The notes beneath the pieces were generated by a model. It did not search any database. It was not told where the DNA came from and was given only the letters and a program-made list of their open reading frames with translations. From positions 1,364,001 to 1,428,000 of the forward strand of contig OU365335.1 of the NCBI GenBank assembly GCA_910822395.1: 64,000 nucleotides of DNA, in the 5' to 3' direction. This DNA is from Pseudoclavibacter triregionum. GTDB taxonomy: Bacteria > Actinomycetota > Actinomycetes > Actinomycetales > Microbacteriaceae. Within the stretch, counting starts at the first letter, position 1; each line of letters opens with the position of its first letter. This document shows positions 56,701-64,000 of the stretch, piece after piece. A program made the position numbers and the translations under genes.

Positions 56701-58058
56701 CGGAGGATCTCGGGGTCGGTGAACGCCGGGCGCCGCTCGAAGTCGGCCTCCGAGTAGAGGCGGATGGCGATGCCCGGGCGCGTGCGGCCCGAGCGCCCGG
56801 AGCGCTGGTTCGCGCTCGCCTGCGAGACCGCCTCGATCGGGAGGCGCTGCACCTTCGCCTTCGTCGAGTAGCGGGAGATGCGGGCCGTGCCGGCGTCGAT
56901 GACGTACGCGATGCCGGGCACGGTGAGGCTCGTCTCGGCGACGTTCGTCGCGAGCACGACGCGGCGGCGGACGCCCGGACGGCGGCTCGTCTCGAAGACG
57001 CGGTGCTGGTCGGCGGCGGAGAGGCGGCCGAAGAGGGGGAGGACCTCCGTCGCCTCGGGCATCCGCGAGCGCTGGAGGTGGCCGCGGATCGCGTCCTGCG
57101 CGTCGCGGATCTCCTGCTCGCCCGGGAGGAACACGAGCACGTCGCCCGGCTCCTCGCGCTCGAGCTCGTCGAGCGCGTCGCAGATGCCCTCGAAGAGGTC
57201 GCGCTCGGGGGTGCGCTGCGGGGCGTCGTCATCCACGTCGCCGTCGTTCGGGCCGGGCGTGATGGCGTCGGGGACGAGCGGGCGGTAGCGGATCTCGACC
57301 GGGAAGGTGCGGCCGGACACCTCGATGATCGGGGCCGGCTCGGGCTCGCCGCCGGGGGTGCGGGGCGTCGCGAAGTGGCGGGCGAACGACTCTGGGTCGA
57401 TCGTCGCCGAGGTGATGATGACCTTGAGATCGGGGCGCTTCGGCAGGAGACGCTTGAGATAGCCGAGGAGGAAGTCGATGTTGAGGCTGCGCTCGTGGGC
57501 CTCGTCGATGATGATCGTGTCGTAGGCGCGCAGCTCGCGGTCGCGGTGGATCTCGTTGAGGAGGATGCCGTCCGTCATGAGCTTCACGCGGGTCTCGTCG
57601 GAGACCTCGTCGGTGAAGCGGACCTGGTAGCCGACGAGGCCGCCGAGCTCCGAGCCGAGCTCGGACGCGATGCGCTCGGCGATCGTGCGGGCGGCGATGC
57701 GGCGAGGCTGGGTGTGGCCGATCATCTCGCGGCCGAGCTCGAGGCAGATCTTCGGCAGCTGGGTCGTCTTGCCGGAGCCGGTCTCGCCCGCGACGATGAC
57801 GACCTGGTGCTCGCGGATGGCGTCGGCGATCTCCTCGCGCAGCTGCGAGACGGGGAGGTCCTCGGGGAATGAGATCGGCGGGAGCGGGGGGAGAGGGCCG
57901 CGGCGCTCGCGGAGGGTGAGGCGGCGCTCGCGGGGGGCGCGGTCGGCGCGGCGGGGTCCGCGGTCGGCGCCGTCGGCGCGGCGGCCTGGGGCGGGGCGCT
58001 CGGCGCGGTCGCGGGGGGCTCGCTCGTCCCGCGCGGGGCGGTCATCCTGGCTCGACAT
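53790..58058 (-). CDS. hrpA: ATP-dependent RNA helicase HrpA
   Basis: A 1422-residue DEAH-box RNA helicase. It shows motif I GETGSGKT (91-98), motif II DEAH (185-188), motif III SATID, motif VI (QRSGRSGRTRPG), then the winged-helix, ratchet and OB regions and a long C-terminal DUF3418-type domain, all as in HrpA. HrpA helps clear stalled or colliding ribosomes and processes some mRNAs. The first 55 residues are an Arg/Asp-rich disordered tail. TAGGAT (complement of 58068-58073) and GGAGG lie just upstream of the start. Confidence 0.94.
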   Translation of the reverse strand: MSSQDDRPARDERAPRDRAERPAPGRRADGADRGPRRADRAPRERRLTLRERRGPLPPLPPISFPEDLPVSQLREEIADAIREHQVVIVAGETGSGKTTQLPKICLELGREMIGHTQPRRIAARTIAERIASELGSELGGLVGYQVRFTDEVSDETRVKLMTDGILLNEIHRDRELRAYDTIIIDEAHERSLNIDFLLGYLKRLLPKRPDLKVIITSATIDPESFARHFATPRTPGGEPEPAPIIEVSGRTFPVEIRYRPLVPDAITPGPNDGDVDDDAPQRTPERDLFEGICDALDELEREEPGDVLVFLPGEQEIRDAQDAIRGHLQRSRMPEATEVLPLFGRLSAADQHRVFETSRRPGVRRRVVLATNVAETSLTVPGIAYVIDAGTARISRYSTKAKVQRLPIEAVSQASANQRSGRSGRTRPGIAIRLYSEADFERRPAFTDPEILRTNLASVILQALELGLGGIDRFPFLQAPDPRGVKDGLDLLRELGAIEEGPAPAKGRRGGAKDGEADGAGNGHEPRARRHPAPGPRLTRIGRELSRLPIDPRYGRMVVESKRHDVSRDVLIIVAGLAVQDIRERPLEQRQKADSLHARFTDPTSDFLTLLNLWRYLEAKSGELGSSAFRRLCRDEFLNFLRFREWQDVFRQLRQMSSSLGLRVEKPHGDDEPGARADAIHKSVLAGLLSHLGVRDELKREYVGARNQRFLVFPGSGLAKSGADAIMAAELVETSRLFARTVAKIDPAWAEELAGPLAKRRHSDPHWERKLGQAVAIEQVTLYGVPIVRDRRVQLARFDPRWARDLFIRHALVEGDWTGAHAFDRRNTQLRRELAALEDRVRRRDVLGDDADAVFEFYDERLPDEVVSQASFEQWWREAQKHQPELLTMRRGDLLEDEADAEADADRFPTQWRQGDQRLKLRYRFDPGAADDGVTAQIPLPLLARLDPVGFDWQVPGMRAELVTALLRSLPKAIRRSFVPAADWAETLLAAPVPLGKGGGTRPLGEFRPDLGEEPPGPLDETLRGVMQTAAGIRFDVEEFEWAKVPAHLRMRFRVLDDRGRELGAGEELLELQSRLKRAAEASLVRAAREATGLGAGAGSVKGSGVGKGAASAPAAGSGASTRDDASDAVSPDLEQTDVSTFPVHELPAYVDLRRKSGVIRAYPALRLAKGGRVDLGVVTTAEDQAREHPKALRRLLAKSVPSPVSYVQEHLTAQEKLLLTASPYPSVQALLEDVVLALAAETLAAAPDPMVRTRAEFERLRDELNARVVDALFDEAKRLAAILGEWRKAEAALKGANHRSVLPSLSDARAQLDGLIRPGFVRDAGIARLRHFPRYLKAATHRLERVRENPALERAGLQQIQQAIGLFEEAGGSIPLPDDAPDRLVRARWMLEELRVSLFAQQLGTAETVSVKRLRQALAEG

Positions 58059-58073
58059 GGAGCCTCCATCCTA
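58059..58073 (-). promoter_or_regulatory. -10 box and compact start of hrpA
   Basis: TAGGAT (complement of 58068-58073) is followed by GGAGGCTCC and ATG. With 9 bases the transcript would begin inside the GGAGG, so it is leaderless or nearly so. Confidence 0.5.
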
Positions 58074-58158
58074 CGAGCGCGGGGCGGGGAGGACGGCGGG
58101 GCCGGGCGGACGGCGGGGCCGGGCGCGGGCCGGGCAGAGTCCGCGGAGGCGGCGGGTG

Positions 58159-58171
58159 TAGAACGTACGGC
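58159..58171 (+). promoter_or_regulatory. -10-like box before aldo/keto reductase
   Basis: TAGAAC at 58159-58164 is followed by 7 bases and ATG 58172. The last base departs from TANNNT, but the spacing is the same as at the other leaderless starts. Confidence 0.4.
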
Positions 58172-59008
58172 ATGACGAACATCCCCACCATCGACCTGCA
58201 CGACGGCGCGAAGATCCCGCAGCTCGGCGTCGGCGTCTTCAAGGTGAAGCCCGAGGACACCGAGCGCGTCGTCTCCGACGCCCTGGAGATCGGCTACCGC
58301 CACATCGACACCGCCCGCATCTACGGCAACGAGGAGGGCGTCGGCCGCGCGATCGCGTCGTCCGGCATCCCGCGCGAGGAGCTCTTCGTCACGACGAAGC
58401 TCTGGAACGACGACCACGGCGCCGAGAAGGCGCGCCCGGCGGCCGAGGCGAGCCTCGAGCGGCTCGGCCTCGACCACGTCGACCTCTACCTCATCCACTG
58501 GCCGGCGCCGGCGAACGGGCTCGCGCTGCCGACGTGGGAGGAGATGCTGAAGATCCGCGAGGCGGGCCTCGCGACCTCGGTCGGCGTCTGCAACTTCCTG
58601 CCGGAGCACCTCACGCCGCTCCTCGACGAGTTCGACGACGTGCCCGTCGTCGACCAGATCGAGCAGCACCCGTACCTGCAGCAGCCGGAGCTGCGCACGC
58701 TCCTCGAGTCGAAGGGCATCCGCACCGAGGCGTGGGCCCCGATCGGCCAGGCGAAGCCGGAGCTGCTGGCCGAGCCCGCCGTCGTCGCGGCCGCCGAGGC
58801 GCACGGCAAGACGGCGGCGCAGGCGATCCTCCGCTGGCACGTCCAGCGCGGCACGATCATCTTCCCGAAGTCGAACCACCGCGAGCGCCTCCAGGAGAAC
58901 TTCGAGCTCTTCGACTTCGAGCTCACCGACGCCGAGATGGCCGCCATCACCGCCCTCGACAAGGGCGAGTCCGGCCGCCTCTTCACCCACCCCCGCGACC
59001 TCAACTAG
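58172..59008 (+). CDS. Aldo/keto reductase
   Basis: A 278-residue NADPH-dependent aldo/keto reductase, of the 2,5-diketo-D-gluconate reductase type by length and motifs. The catalytic tetrad is D46, Y51 (ARIYGNEEGVG), K76 (TKLWNDDHG) and H109 (LYLIHWPAP). The NADP-binding end is IIFPKSNHRERLQENF. It reduces aldehydes and ketones; the natural substrate is not evident. The first of two long palindromes begins 23 bases after its stop. Confidence 0.92.
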   Translation: MTNIPTIDLHDGAKIPQLGVGVFKVKPEDTERVVSDALEIGYRHIDTARIYGNEEGVGRAIASSGIPREELFVTTKLWNDDHGAEKARPAAEASLERLGLDHVDLYLIHWPAPANGLALPTWEEMLKIREAGLATSVGVCNFLPEHLTPLLDEFDDVPVVDQIEQHPYLQQPELRTLLESKGIRTEAWAPIGQAKPELLAEPAVVAAAEAHGKTAAQAILRWHVQRGTIIFPKSNHRERLQENFELFDFELTDAEMAAITALDKGESGRLFTHPRDLN

Positions 59009-59031
59009 CGGGGCATCGGCGCCGTCCCGAT

Positions 59032-59094
59032 AACTGCGCGAATGGCGGGGGTCCGAGGTGGTATCCACCTCGGACCCCCGCCATTCGCGCAGTT
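59032..59094. repeat. 63-base perfect palindrome, copy 1
   Basis: A 30-base arm (59032-59061, AACTGCGCGAATGGCGGGGG followed by TCCGAGGTGG) pairs without mismatch with 59065-59094; the loop is TAT. Copy 2 at 60146-60208 is the same except for GG to TT in one arm and CC to AA in the other, so pairing is kept. It lies 23 bases after the reductase stop and could end transcription, though no T-run follows. Confidence 0.95.
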
Positions 59095-59251
59095 GCGTGA
59101 CGCCATGCATGCCCGTGGAGCCGGAAGTCATGCCCCTCCGACGGTGCCGGCGGCGTGTCGCTCTCCGTGCACAGGACCTGCTCCGTCGGACGCTCCCCAG
59201 AAGATCAGGACGCTTCCGTCACGCGGCCTCGGCGCTTGATCGAATGCACGC

Positions 59252-60136
59252 GTGAACGTGCCTTCTCTCGATCCGGCCAGCTCCCCGTGGGCCGAGCAGT
59301 TTCGCTGGGGAGTGGTCTGCCGGAAAGCGCTGCTCGCAGCCGGATACTCGGCCGACGCGATCGCGCCCGAAGTGGCTCGGGGAGGACTGCGGCGTCTCCG
59401 TCGTGGCTGGTACGCCTTGCCCGGTGCAGAAGACAACGTCGCCGCTGCGGTGGCGCACGGCGCATCACTGACCTGTGCTGACGCCCTGTCGCTTCGGGGC
59501 TGTCGAACGGTCGGAGGACCGCAGCTGCACGTTCGCATTCCGCGCGGGCGCTCCGTCCTCCTGCCTCCCGGCCTCATCCGCCACGTCGCCCCTCATCGCC
59601 TCAGCTGCCCGGGCATGACTCCGGTCGATGAGCTCAGGCTCGCCCTGGCGTGTGCCTTCAGGTGTCTCGACGACGAGGCTCTGACCGTCGTCGCCGATTC
59701 CGCGCTCGAGCAGCGGCTCGTCGACGCCGACGACCTCAGATGGGCGGCAGACGGCTGCTCGCTCGACCGGCGGAAAGCAGTCGACTCCTTCGACGGGGGG
59801 AGCCAGTCTGTGACGGAGACGCTCGTCCGCATGCGCCTTCGCCGGATGGGCATCAAGGTCAGATCCCAGGTCGTCATCCCGGGTCTCGGGCGCGTGGATC
59901 TCCTCGTCGGAGACCTGCTCATCATCGAGTGCGACTCGAAGGCGCACCACACCTCGCTCGAGGCCTATAGGAACGACCGAAGACGGGACCGCGTCGCCGT
60001 CGTGAACGGCTACCTCGTCCTCCGACTCACCTACGCGGATGTGCTCTACGGCTGGGAAGCGGCCGTTCAGGACATCCTGGCGGTCGTGCGGGCCGACCGA
60101 CATCGCTCGTGGCGTCCGGCGCCCTGCCTCGGCTGA
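59252..60136 (+). CDS. AbiEi-N / DUF559 nuclease-like protein
   Basis: A 294-residue protein. The N-terminal part resembles the AbiEi antitoxin winged helix (EVARGGLRRLRRGWYALPGA). The C-terminal part is a DUF559, Vsr-like PD-(D/E)XK nuclease domain: E189 (SVTETLVRMRLRRMG), D216 and E226 in GRVDLLVGDLLIIECDSKAH, then RRDRVAVVNGYLVLRLTYAD. So the full set of acidic residues is kept. GTG 59252 is the first possible start. Its base composition is less extreme than the neighbours, which suggests transfer. Two near-identical palindromes bracket it. No toxin gene is beside it. Role unknown; such genes are common in Microbacteriaceae. Confidence 0.8.
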   Translation: MNVPSLDPASSPWAEQFRWGVVCRKALLAAGYSADAIAPEVARGGLRRLRRGWYALPGAEDNVAAAVAHGASLTCADALSLRGCRTVGGPQLHVRIPRGRSVLLPPGLIRHVAPHRLSCPGMTPVDELRLALACAFRCLDDEALTVVADSALEQRLVDADDLRWAADGCSLDRRKAVDSFDGGSQSVTETLVRMRLRRMGIKVRSQVVIPGLGRVDLLVGDLLIIECDSKAHHTSLEAYRNDRRRDRVAVVNGYLVLRLTYADVLYGWEAAVQDILAVVRADRHRSWRPAPCLG

Positions 60137-60145
60137 TCCTCCTGC

Positions 60146-60208
60146 AACTGCGCGAATTTCGGGGGTCCGAGGTGGTATCCACCTCGGACCCCCGAAATTC
60201 GCGCAGTT
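60146..60208. repeat. 63-base perfect palindrome, copy 2
   Basis: AACTGCGCGAATTTCGGGGG then TCCGAGGTGG (60146-60175) pairs perfectly with 60179-60208 around TAT. It begins 9 bases after the DUF559-gene stop and ends 21 bases before the 3' end of the convergent mannosyltransferase gene. Compared with copy 1, two base pairs are changed on both arms. Confidence 0.95.
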
Positions 60209-60229
60209 AGCGGAAGGGCAGGACCGCCG

Positions 60230-62398
60230 CTAGCGCCAGCCGGGGAGCCAGACGAGGAGGTTCCAGTAGCCGCTGGGGATCATGTAGCCGGCCCAGATCG
60301 GGTAGAAGGCCGCGGAGACGATCGCGATGAGGCCGACGACGCCGACGAGCGTCCAGGTCGCGGCGGATCGCTGCGGGCGGGGGTCCTGGTTCGTGCCGAT
60401 GAGCTGGCGGACGACCTCCGCGATCGCGAGCGCCATGAACGGGAGCATGACGATCGCGTAGAAGTGGAAGACGGCCTGGCGGTCGAACACCGCGAGCCAG
60501 GGCGCGTAGCCGGCCGCGTAGCCGACGAGGATCGCCCCGCCCCGCCACGTCGGGCGCGCGATCTGGAGCACGATGAGCACGAGGATCGCCGCCGTCCCGA
60601 GCCACCAGATGAGCGGATTCGAGAGCGAGGTGATCGCGTTCACGCACTGCTCGACCCCGCACCCCGAGCCGTCGCCGGCCGTGTGGTAGATGTACGAGAA
60701 CGCCGTCGGGCGGATGAGGAACGGCCACTGCCACGGCGCCGACTGGTACGGGTGCGAGGCCTGCAGCGTCGTGTGGAAGTGGTACGCCTCCGCCTGGTAG
60801 TGCCAGAGGCTCTGCACCGGCAGCGGCACCCACGAGAGCGCGCCCGTCCAGGCGTGCCCCGGCTCCTCGGCCCAGTGCCGGTAGAAGCCGTTCGAGGTCG
60901 AGAACCACGGGATCCACGTCGCGAGGTACGTGACGAGCGCGAGCGGGATGGCGAGGAGGAACGACACCGGCCCCTGCTTGAGCAGCGCCGCGCTCGCCCA
61001 GAGCGTGACGCCCTGCCGGCGGCGCTCGAGCATGTCGACGACCAGCGAGTAGACGCAGAACGCGGCGAGGAAGTAGAGGCCCGACCACTTCACGGCCGAG
61101 GCGCACGCGAAGGCGACGGCGGCGGCCATGAACCAGGGGCGGTTCCAGAGGGCGGGGCCCCAGTCCGGGCCGGAGGGCTGCTTCGCGGGCGCGCTCGCGG
61201 TGAGGCTCGGCGCGGTCGGCTCGGGGTCGCCCTCGAGGCCGTTCGCCTCCCGCCAGCGCGCGATCTTCGCGGCGAGCTTGCGGCGCTGGTCGTCCCGATC
61301 GATGAGGAAGAGCCAGAAGCCGAGGACGACGAAGAAGGTCAGGACGCCGTCGAGGATCGTGATGCGGCTCGTCACGATCGCGTGGCCGTCGATGGCGACG
61401 AGACCCGCGGCGAGCGTGGCGAGGACGGGCGAGCGGAAGAGGCGCTTGCCGATGAACCAGACCATCCCGACGAGCAGGGTCCCGAGCACGGCGACCGTGA
61501 TGCGCCAGCCCCAGGGGTTGTCGGCGCCGAGGATGAGCATGCCGAGGCCGATGACGAGCTTGCCGAGCGGCGGATGGACGACGTACGAGCCCTCGGCGAT
61601 GTAGGTGTTCGGGTTGCCGGCGGCCCAGGCGTCGTTCGCGCCGTCGGGCCACTTGCCCTCGTAGCCGAGCTGCACGAGGGTCCAGCTGTCCTTGACGTAG
61701 AAGGTCTCGTCGAAGACGAGGATGCCGGGCTTGTCGAGGTTGACGAAGCGGACGAGCGCGGCGAGGAGCATGACGAGGCCGAAGAGGATGCACTCCATGC
61801 GGCGTCGGGCCTCGGGGGTGGCGTTGAGGCGGCCCCACTTGTCGTCGAGCCAGGATCCGGTTGCGCGGACGCCGGCGACGCCGGCGGTCGCGACGGCCGT
61901 GGCGCCGGAGGCGAGGGCCGTGGGGACGCCGCCCGTGGCGGGATGCGCGAGCGGCGCCTCCGGAGCCTCGATGGGCTCGAGCCGGGGCGCGTGCGCGACG
62001 AGCTCGGCCGCATGCTCGGCGGAGGCCGCGGCGGGGTCCGAGGCTTCGGCGTCCTCGTCGTGCCAGGGGAGGGCGTCGTCCTGGGCGGCGTCGGGGAGGT
62101 CCTCGAGCGCGGCCTCCTCGGCGGCGAGCGAGGCGTCGGCCGGAGACTCGAACTCGAGCACGACCTCCTCGCCGGCGGGCAGCCCGGCGGGGGCGGAGTC
62201 GGCGTCGGCGGCGGCGCTCGCGGCGGCGGCCCCTTCGGCGGCGTCCGGCGAGATCGGCGCCTTGGGCTCGCCCTCGGCGCAGGGACCGGCGGTATCCGCG
62301 CGGCGGGCGGCGGACGCGTCGAGCGCGCCGTCTCGTCCCTGGTCCAGCGGTCCCTGGTCGAGCGGGCGGTCGTCGGGGTGGCCGTTCGTCTCCGTCAC
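60230..62398 (-). CDS. Protein O-mannosyltransferase (Pmt, GT39)
   Basis: A 722-residue membrane enzyme that moves mannose from polyprenyl-phosphate-mannose to exported proteins. The first 180 residues are acidic, Ala/Glu/Pro-rich and disordered. The membrane part has about eleven spans. The catalytic DE is in GILVFDETFYVKDSWTL; VVHPPLGKLVIGLGM and AIDGHAIVTSRITILDGVLT are family hallmarks, as is HFHTTLQASHPYQSAPWQWP. GTG 62398 is chosen as start because TACGAT lies 7 bases upstream; ATG 62407 overlaps that box. Divergent from rsmI, as in most actinobacteria. Confidence 0.93.
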   Translation of the reverse strand: MTETNGHPDDRPLDQGPLDQGRDGALDASAARRADTAGPCAEGEPKAPISPDAAEGAAAASAAADADSAPAGLPAGEEVVLEFESPADASLAAEEAALEDLPDAAQDDALPWHDEDAEASDPAAASAEHAAELVAHAPRLEPIEAPEAPLAHPATGGVPTALASGATAVATAGVAGVRATGSWLDDKWGRLNATPEARRRMECILFGLVMLLAALVRFVNLDKPGILVFDETFYVKDSWTLVQLGYEGKWPDGANDAWAAGNPNTYIAEGSYVVHPPLGKLVIGLGMLILGADNPWGWRITVAVLGTLLVGMVWFIGKRLFRSPVLATLAAGLVAIDGHAIVTSRITILDGVLTFFVVLGFWLFLIDRDDQRRKLAAKIARWREANGLEGDPEPTAPSLTASAPAKQPSGPDWGPALWNRPWFMAAAVAFACASAVKWSGLYFLAAFCVYSLVVDMLERRRQGVTLWASAALLKQGPVSFLLAIPLALVTYLATWIPWFSTSNGFYRHWAEEPGHAWTGALSWVPLPVQSLWHYQAEAYHFHTTLQASHPYQSAPWQWPFLIRPTAFSYIYHTAGDGSGCGVEQCVNAITSLSNPLIWWLGTAAILVLIVLQIARPTWRGGAILVGYAAGYAPWLAVFDRQAVFHFYAIVMLPFMALAIAEVVRQLIGTNQDPRPQRSAATWTLVGVVGLIAIVSAAFYPIWAGYMIPSGYWNLLVWLPGWR

Positions 62399-62411
62399 GC
62401 GGAACATCGTA
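62399..62411 (-). promoter_or_regulatory. -10 box for leaderless mannosyltransferase gene
   Basis: TACGAT on the minus strand (complement of 62406-62411) is followed by 7 bases and GTG 62398. Confidence 0.5.
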
Positions 62412-62591
62412 GGCGGGCGCCGCGGCGCGCCCGGGGAGCCTGGCCGGGCGTCCCACCCGGGGCCGAGGGAGGCTCATGCGCCGGACGGCCCTCGGACGGA
62501 CCGGGCCGAGGGGCCTCGGCGGCCGCCGCCGAGGCCCGCACCGCCGCGCCCCGGCCAGCCCGCGCCCCGGCCCGCGTGGGATCATCGGCCC

Positions 62592-63407
62592 ATGATCATC
62601 CTCGCGGGCACCCCGATCGGCAACCTCGGCGACGCCTCGTCCCGCCTCGTCGAGACGCTGCGGGGCGCGAGCCTTGTCGCCTGCGAGGACACCCGCACGA
62701 CCGCCCGCCTGCTGGGCCTGCTCGGCATCGGGGAGCGCCCGCGCCTCATCGCCCTCCACGAGCACAACGAGGACGCCCTCGCCGCCGAGCTCGTCGAGCG
62801 GGCCCGCGAGGAGGACGTCGTCCTCATCACCGACGCGGGCATGCCCGGCATCTCCGACCCCGGCTACCCGGTCGTCGCCCGCGCGGCCGCGGAGGGCGTG
62901 GCCGTCACGGCCGTCCCCGGCCCTTCGGCCGTCATCACCGCGCTCGCGCTCTCGGGCCTGCCGACCGACCGCTTCGCCTTCGACGGCTTCGTGCCCCGCA
63001 AGGCGGGCGAGCGCGACCGGATGCTCCGCGAGCTCGCCTCCGAACCCCGCACGGTCGTCCTCTTCGAGTCGCCCCACCGCCTCGCCGAGACGCTCCGCGC
63101 GATGGCGGGCGCCTTCCCCGCCGGCCGCCGGATCGCCGTGTGCCGCGAGCTCACGAAGCTCCACGAGGAGGTGCGCCGCGGGACGGCCGCCGAGCTCGCG
63201 GAGTGGGCTGAGGAGGGGGTGCGGGGCGAGATCGTCCTCGTCGTCGAGGCGGCGTCGATCGCGCCGGTCGAGGAGGCGGACGCCGTCGCGCAGGTGCGAC
63301 GGCTCGTCGCGGACGGCATGCGGCTCAAGGACGCCGCGGCCGAGGTCGCCGAGGCGACGGGCCGCTCGAAGCGCGAGCTCTACGAGGCGGCGCTGCGGCC
63401 GGAGTAG
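62592..63407 (+). CDS. rsmI: 16S rRNA (cytidine-2'-O)-methyltransferase RsmI
   Basis: RsmI methylates the ribose of C1402 in 16S rRNA. The 271 residues have the tetrapyrrole-methylase-like fold: LAGTPIGNLGDASSRLVETL, CEDTRTTARLLG, LITDAGMPGISDPGYPVV, VPGPSAVITALALSGLPTD, LFESPHRL and CRELTKLHEEVRRG. ATG 62592 gives the usual N-terminus; long open frame upstream is not coding. TGGGAT ends 9 bases before it and may be the -10 box. Confidence 0.95.
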   Translation: MIILAGTPIGNLGDASSRLVETLRGASLVACEDTRTTARLLGLLGIGERPRLIALHEHNEDALAAELVERAREEDVVLITDAGMPGISDPGYPVVARAAAEGVAVTAVPGPSAVITALALSGLPTDRFAFDGFVPRKAGERDRMLRELASEPRTVVLFESPHRLAETLRAMAGAFPAGRRIAVCRELTKLHEEVRRGTAAELAEWAEEGVRGEIVLVVEAASIAPVEEADAVAQVRRLVADGMRLKDAAAEVAEATGRSKRELYEAALRPE

Positions 63408-63542
63408 GGAGGCGGCCCGAGCAGGGGATACGGTCGGCGCCGCGCCGGATGCTCCGCCCGCGCGCCGCTCGCCATCCCCAGGCGCGAGTCGCCCGAGCCG
63501 TCCCCAGCTCGCTCCCGCCCGGCCGATCCGCCCGCCCGCGCC

Positions 63543-63555
63543 TAGGATGGTCCGC
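63543..63555 (+). promoter_or_regulatory. -10 box for leaderless metG
   Basis: TAGGAT at 63543-63548 is followed by 7 bases and ATG 63556. Confidence 0.55.
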
Positions 63556-64000
63556 ATGTCCTCCGGCTCCGCCTTCTACGTGACGACCCCGATCTTCTAC
63601 GTCAACGACGTGCCCCACATCGGCCACGCCTACACCGAGATCGCGGCCGACGTGCTCGCGCGCTGGCACCGCCAGCGGGGCGACCGCACGTGGTTCCTCA
63701 CGGGCACGGACGAGCACGGCCAGAAGATCCTCCGCTCGGCCGTCGCCAACGGAGTGACGCCCAAGGAGTGGGCCGACCGGCTCGTCTCCGAGGCGTGGCA
63801 GCCGATGATGACGACGCTGAACGTCTCGAACGACGACTTCATCCGCACGACCGACGAGCGCCACGAGCGCGCCGTCGCCCGCTTCCTCGAGACCCTCAAC
63901 GACGCCGGCCACATCTACGCGGCCGAGTTCGAGGCGCTCTACTGCGTCGGCTGCGAGGAGTTCAAGCCCGAGTCGGAGATCGTGAATGGCGAGGACCAGT
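63556..64000 (+). CDS. metG: Methionyl-tRNA synthetase, N-terminal part (cut by window edge)
   Basis: MetG charges tRNA with methionine. The frame is open from ATG 63556 to the window end (148 residues). It starts SGSAFYVTTPIFYVNDVPHI with the HIGH motif as HIGHAYTEIAADVLARW, then LTGTDEHGQK, and the start of the zinc knuckle YCVGCEEF. The KMSKS loop and anticodon domain lie beyond the window. Confidence 0.95.
   Translation, partial: MSSGSAFYVTTPIFYVNDVPHIGHAYTEIAADVLARWHRQRGDRTWFLTGTDEHGQKILRSAVANGVTPKEWADRLVSEAWQPMMTTLNVSNDDFIRTTDERHERAVARFLETLNDAGHIYAAEFEALYCVGCEEFKPESEIVNGEDQ

Noticed and set aside
54033-57872. 1279-codon plus-strand frame opposite hrpA
   Set aside because: Low-complexity Arg/Glu/Val sequence mirrors hrpA codons; all helicase motifs lie on the minus strand.

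Overview
The window comes from a very GC-rich actinobacterial chromosome, most likely a member of the Microbacteriaceae. The genus cannot be fixed from the sequence alone. The reasons are the conserved housekeeping order coaD - DUF177 - rpmF - rnc - mutM - smc - ftsY - ffh - rpsP - khpA - rimM - trmD - rplS, a protein O-mannosyltransferase next to rsmI and metG, leucine codons that are almost all CTC, and many genes that start 6-9 bases after a TANNNT box, which is the arrangement of leaderless mRNAs.

Layout. 1-25.6 kb is backbone: the end of a Dyp-type peroxidase, then coenzyme A synthesis (coaD), ribosome and RNA processing (rpmF, rnc, rpsP, khpA, rimM, trmD, rplS), DNA repair (mutM), chromosome structure (smc), signal recognition particle and receptor (ffh, ftsY), methionine aminopeptidase (map), and some membrane and unknown proteins. 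A TerC-family metal exporter is preceded by a recognisable yybP-ykoY (manganese) riboswitch.

25.6-45.6 kb is an acquired island. It uses CTG for leucine, starts its genes with Shine-Dalgarno sites, and is bounded by a break in the usual order after rplS and by a damaged glutamate decarboxylase gene. Its left third is wreckage of mobile DNA: two nearly identical direct copies of an IS3-family element related to IS6110, fragments of a conjugative element with an unknown cargo gene between them, remnants of at least two other insertion sequences, a third complete IS and the tail of an MFS exporter. The right part is a copper module: CopZ chaperone, a YtkA-like secreted protein, two P1B ATPases (CPC and CPH types), two YHS-domain proteins, a CsoR repressor, and DUF6153, DUF305 and BNR-repeat lipoproteins. 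Two CsoR-type operators are visible. Inside the module lies a decayed Zur-type zinc uptake operon (znuA and znuC broken, znuB fused through a CsoR operator).

45.6-64 kb is backbone again: the broken glutamate decarboxylase, an amino-acid ABC transporter whose permease carries two fused binding domains, its ATPase, DUF2087 and GNAT proteins, a dicarboxylate/amino-acid symporter, HrpA helicase, an aldo/keto reductase, an AbiEi-N/DUF559 nuclease-like gene bracketed by two almost identical 63-base palindromes, the mannosyltransferase, rsmI and the start of metG.

Most noteworthy are the pair of covarying palindromes around the DUF559 gene, the leaderless start grammar that separates backbone from island, and the copper module assembled on top of a decaying zinc uptake operon.
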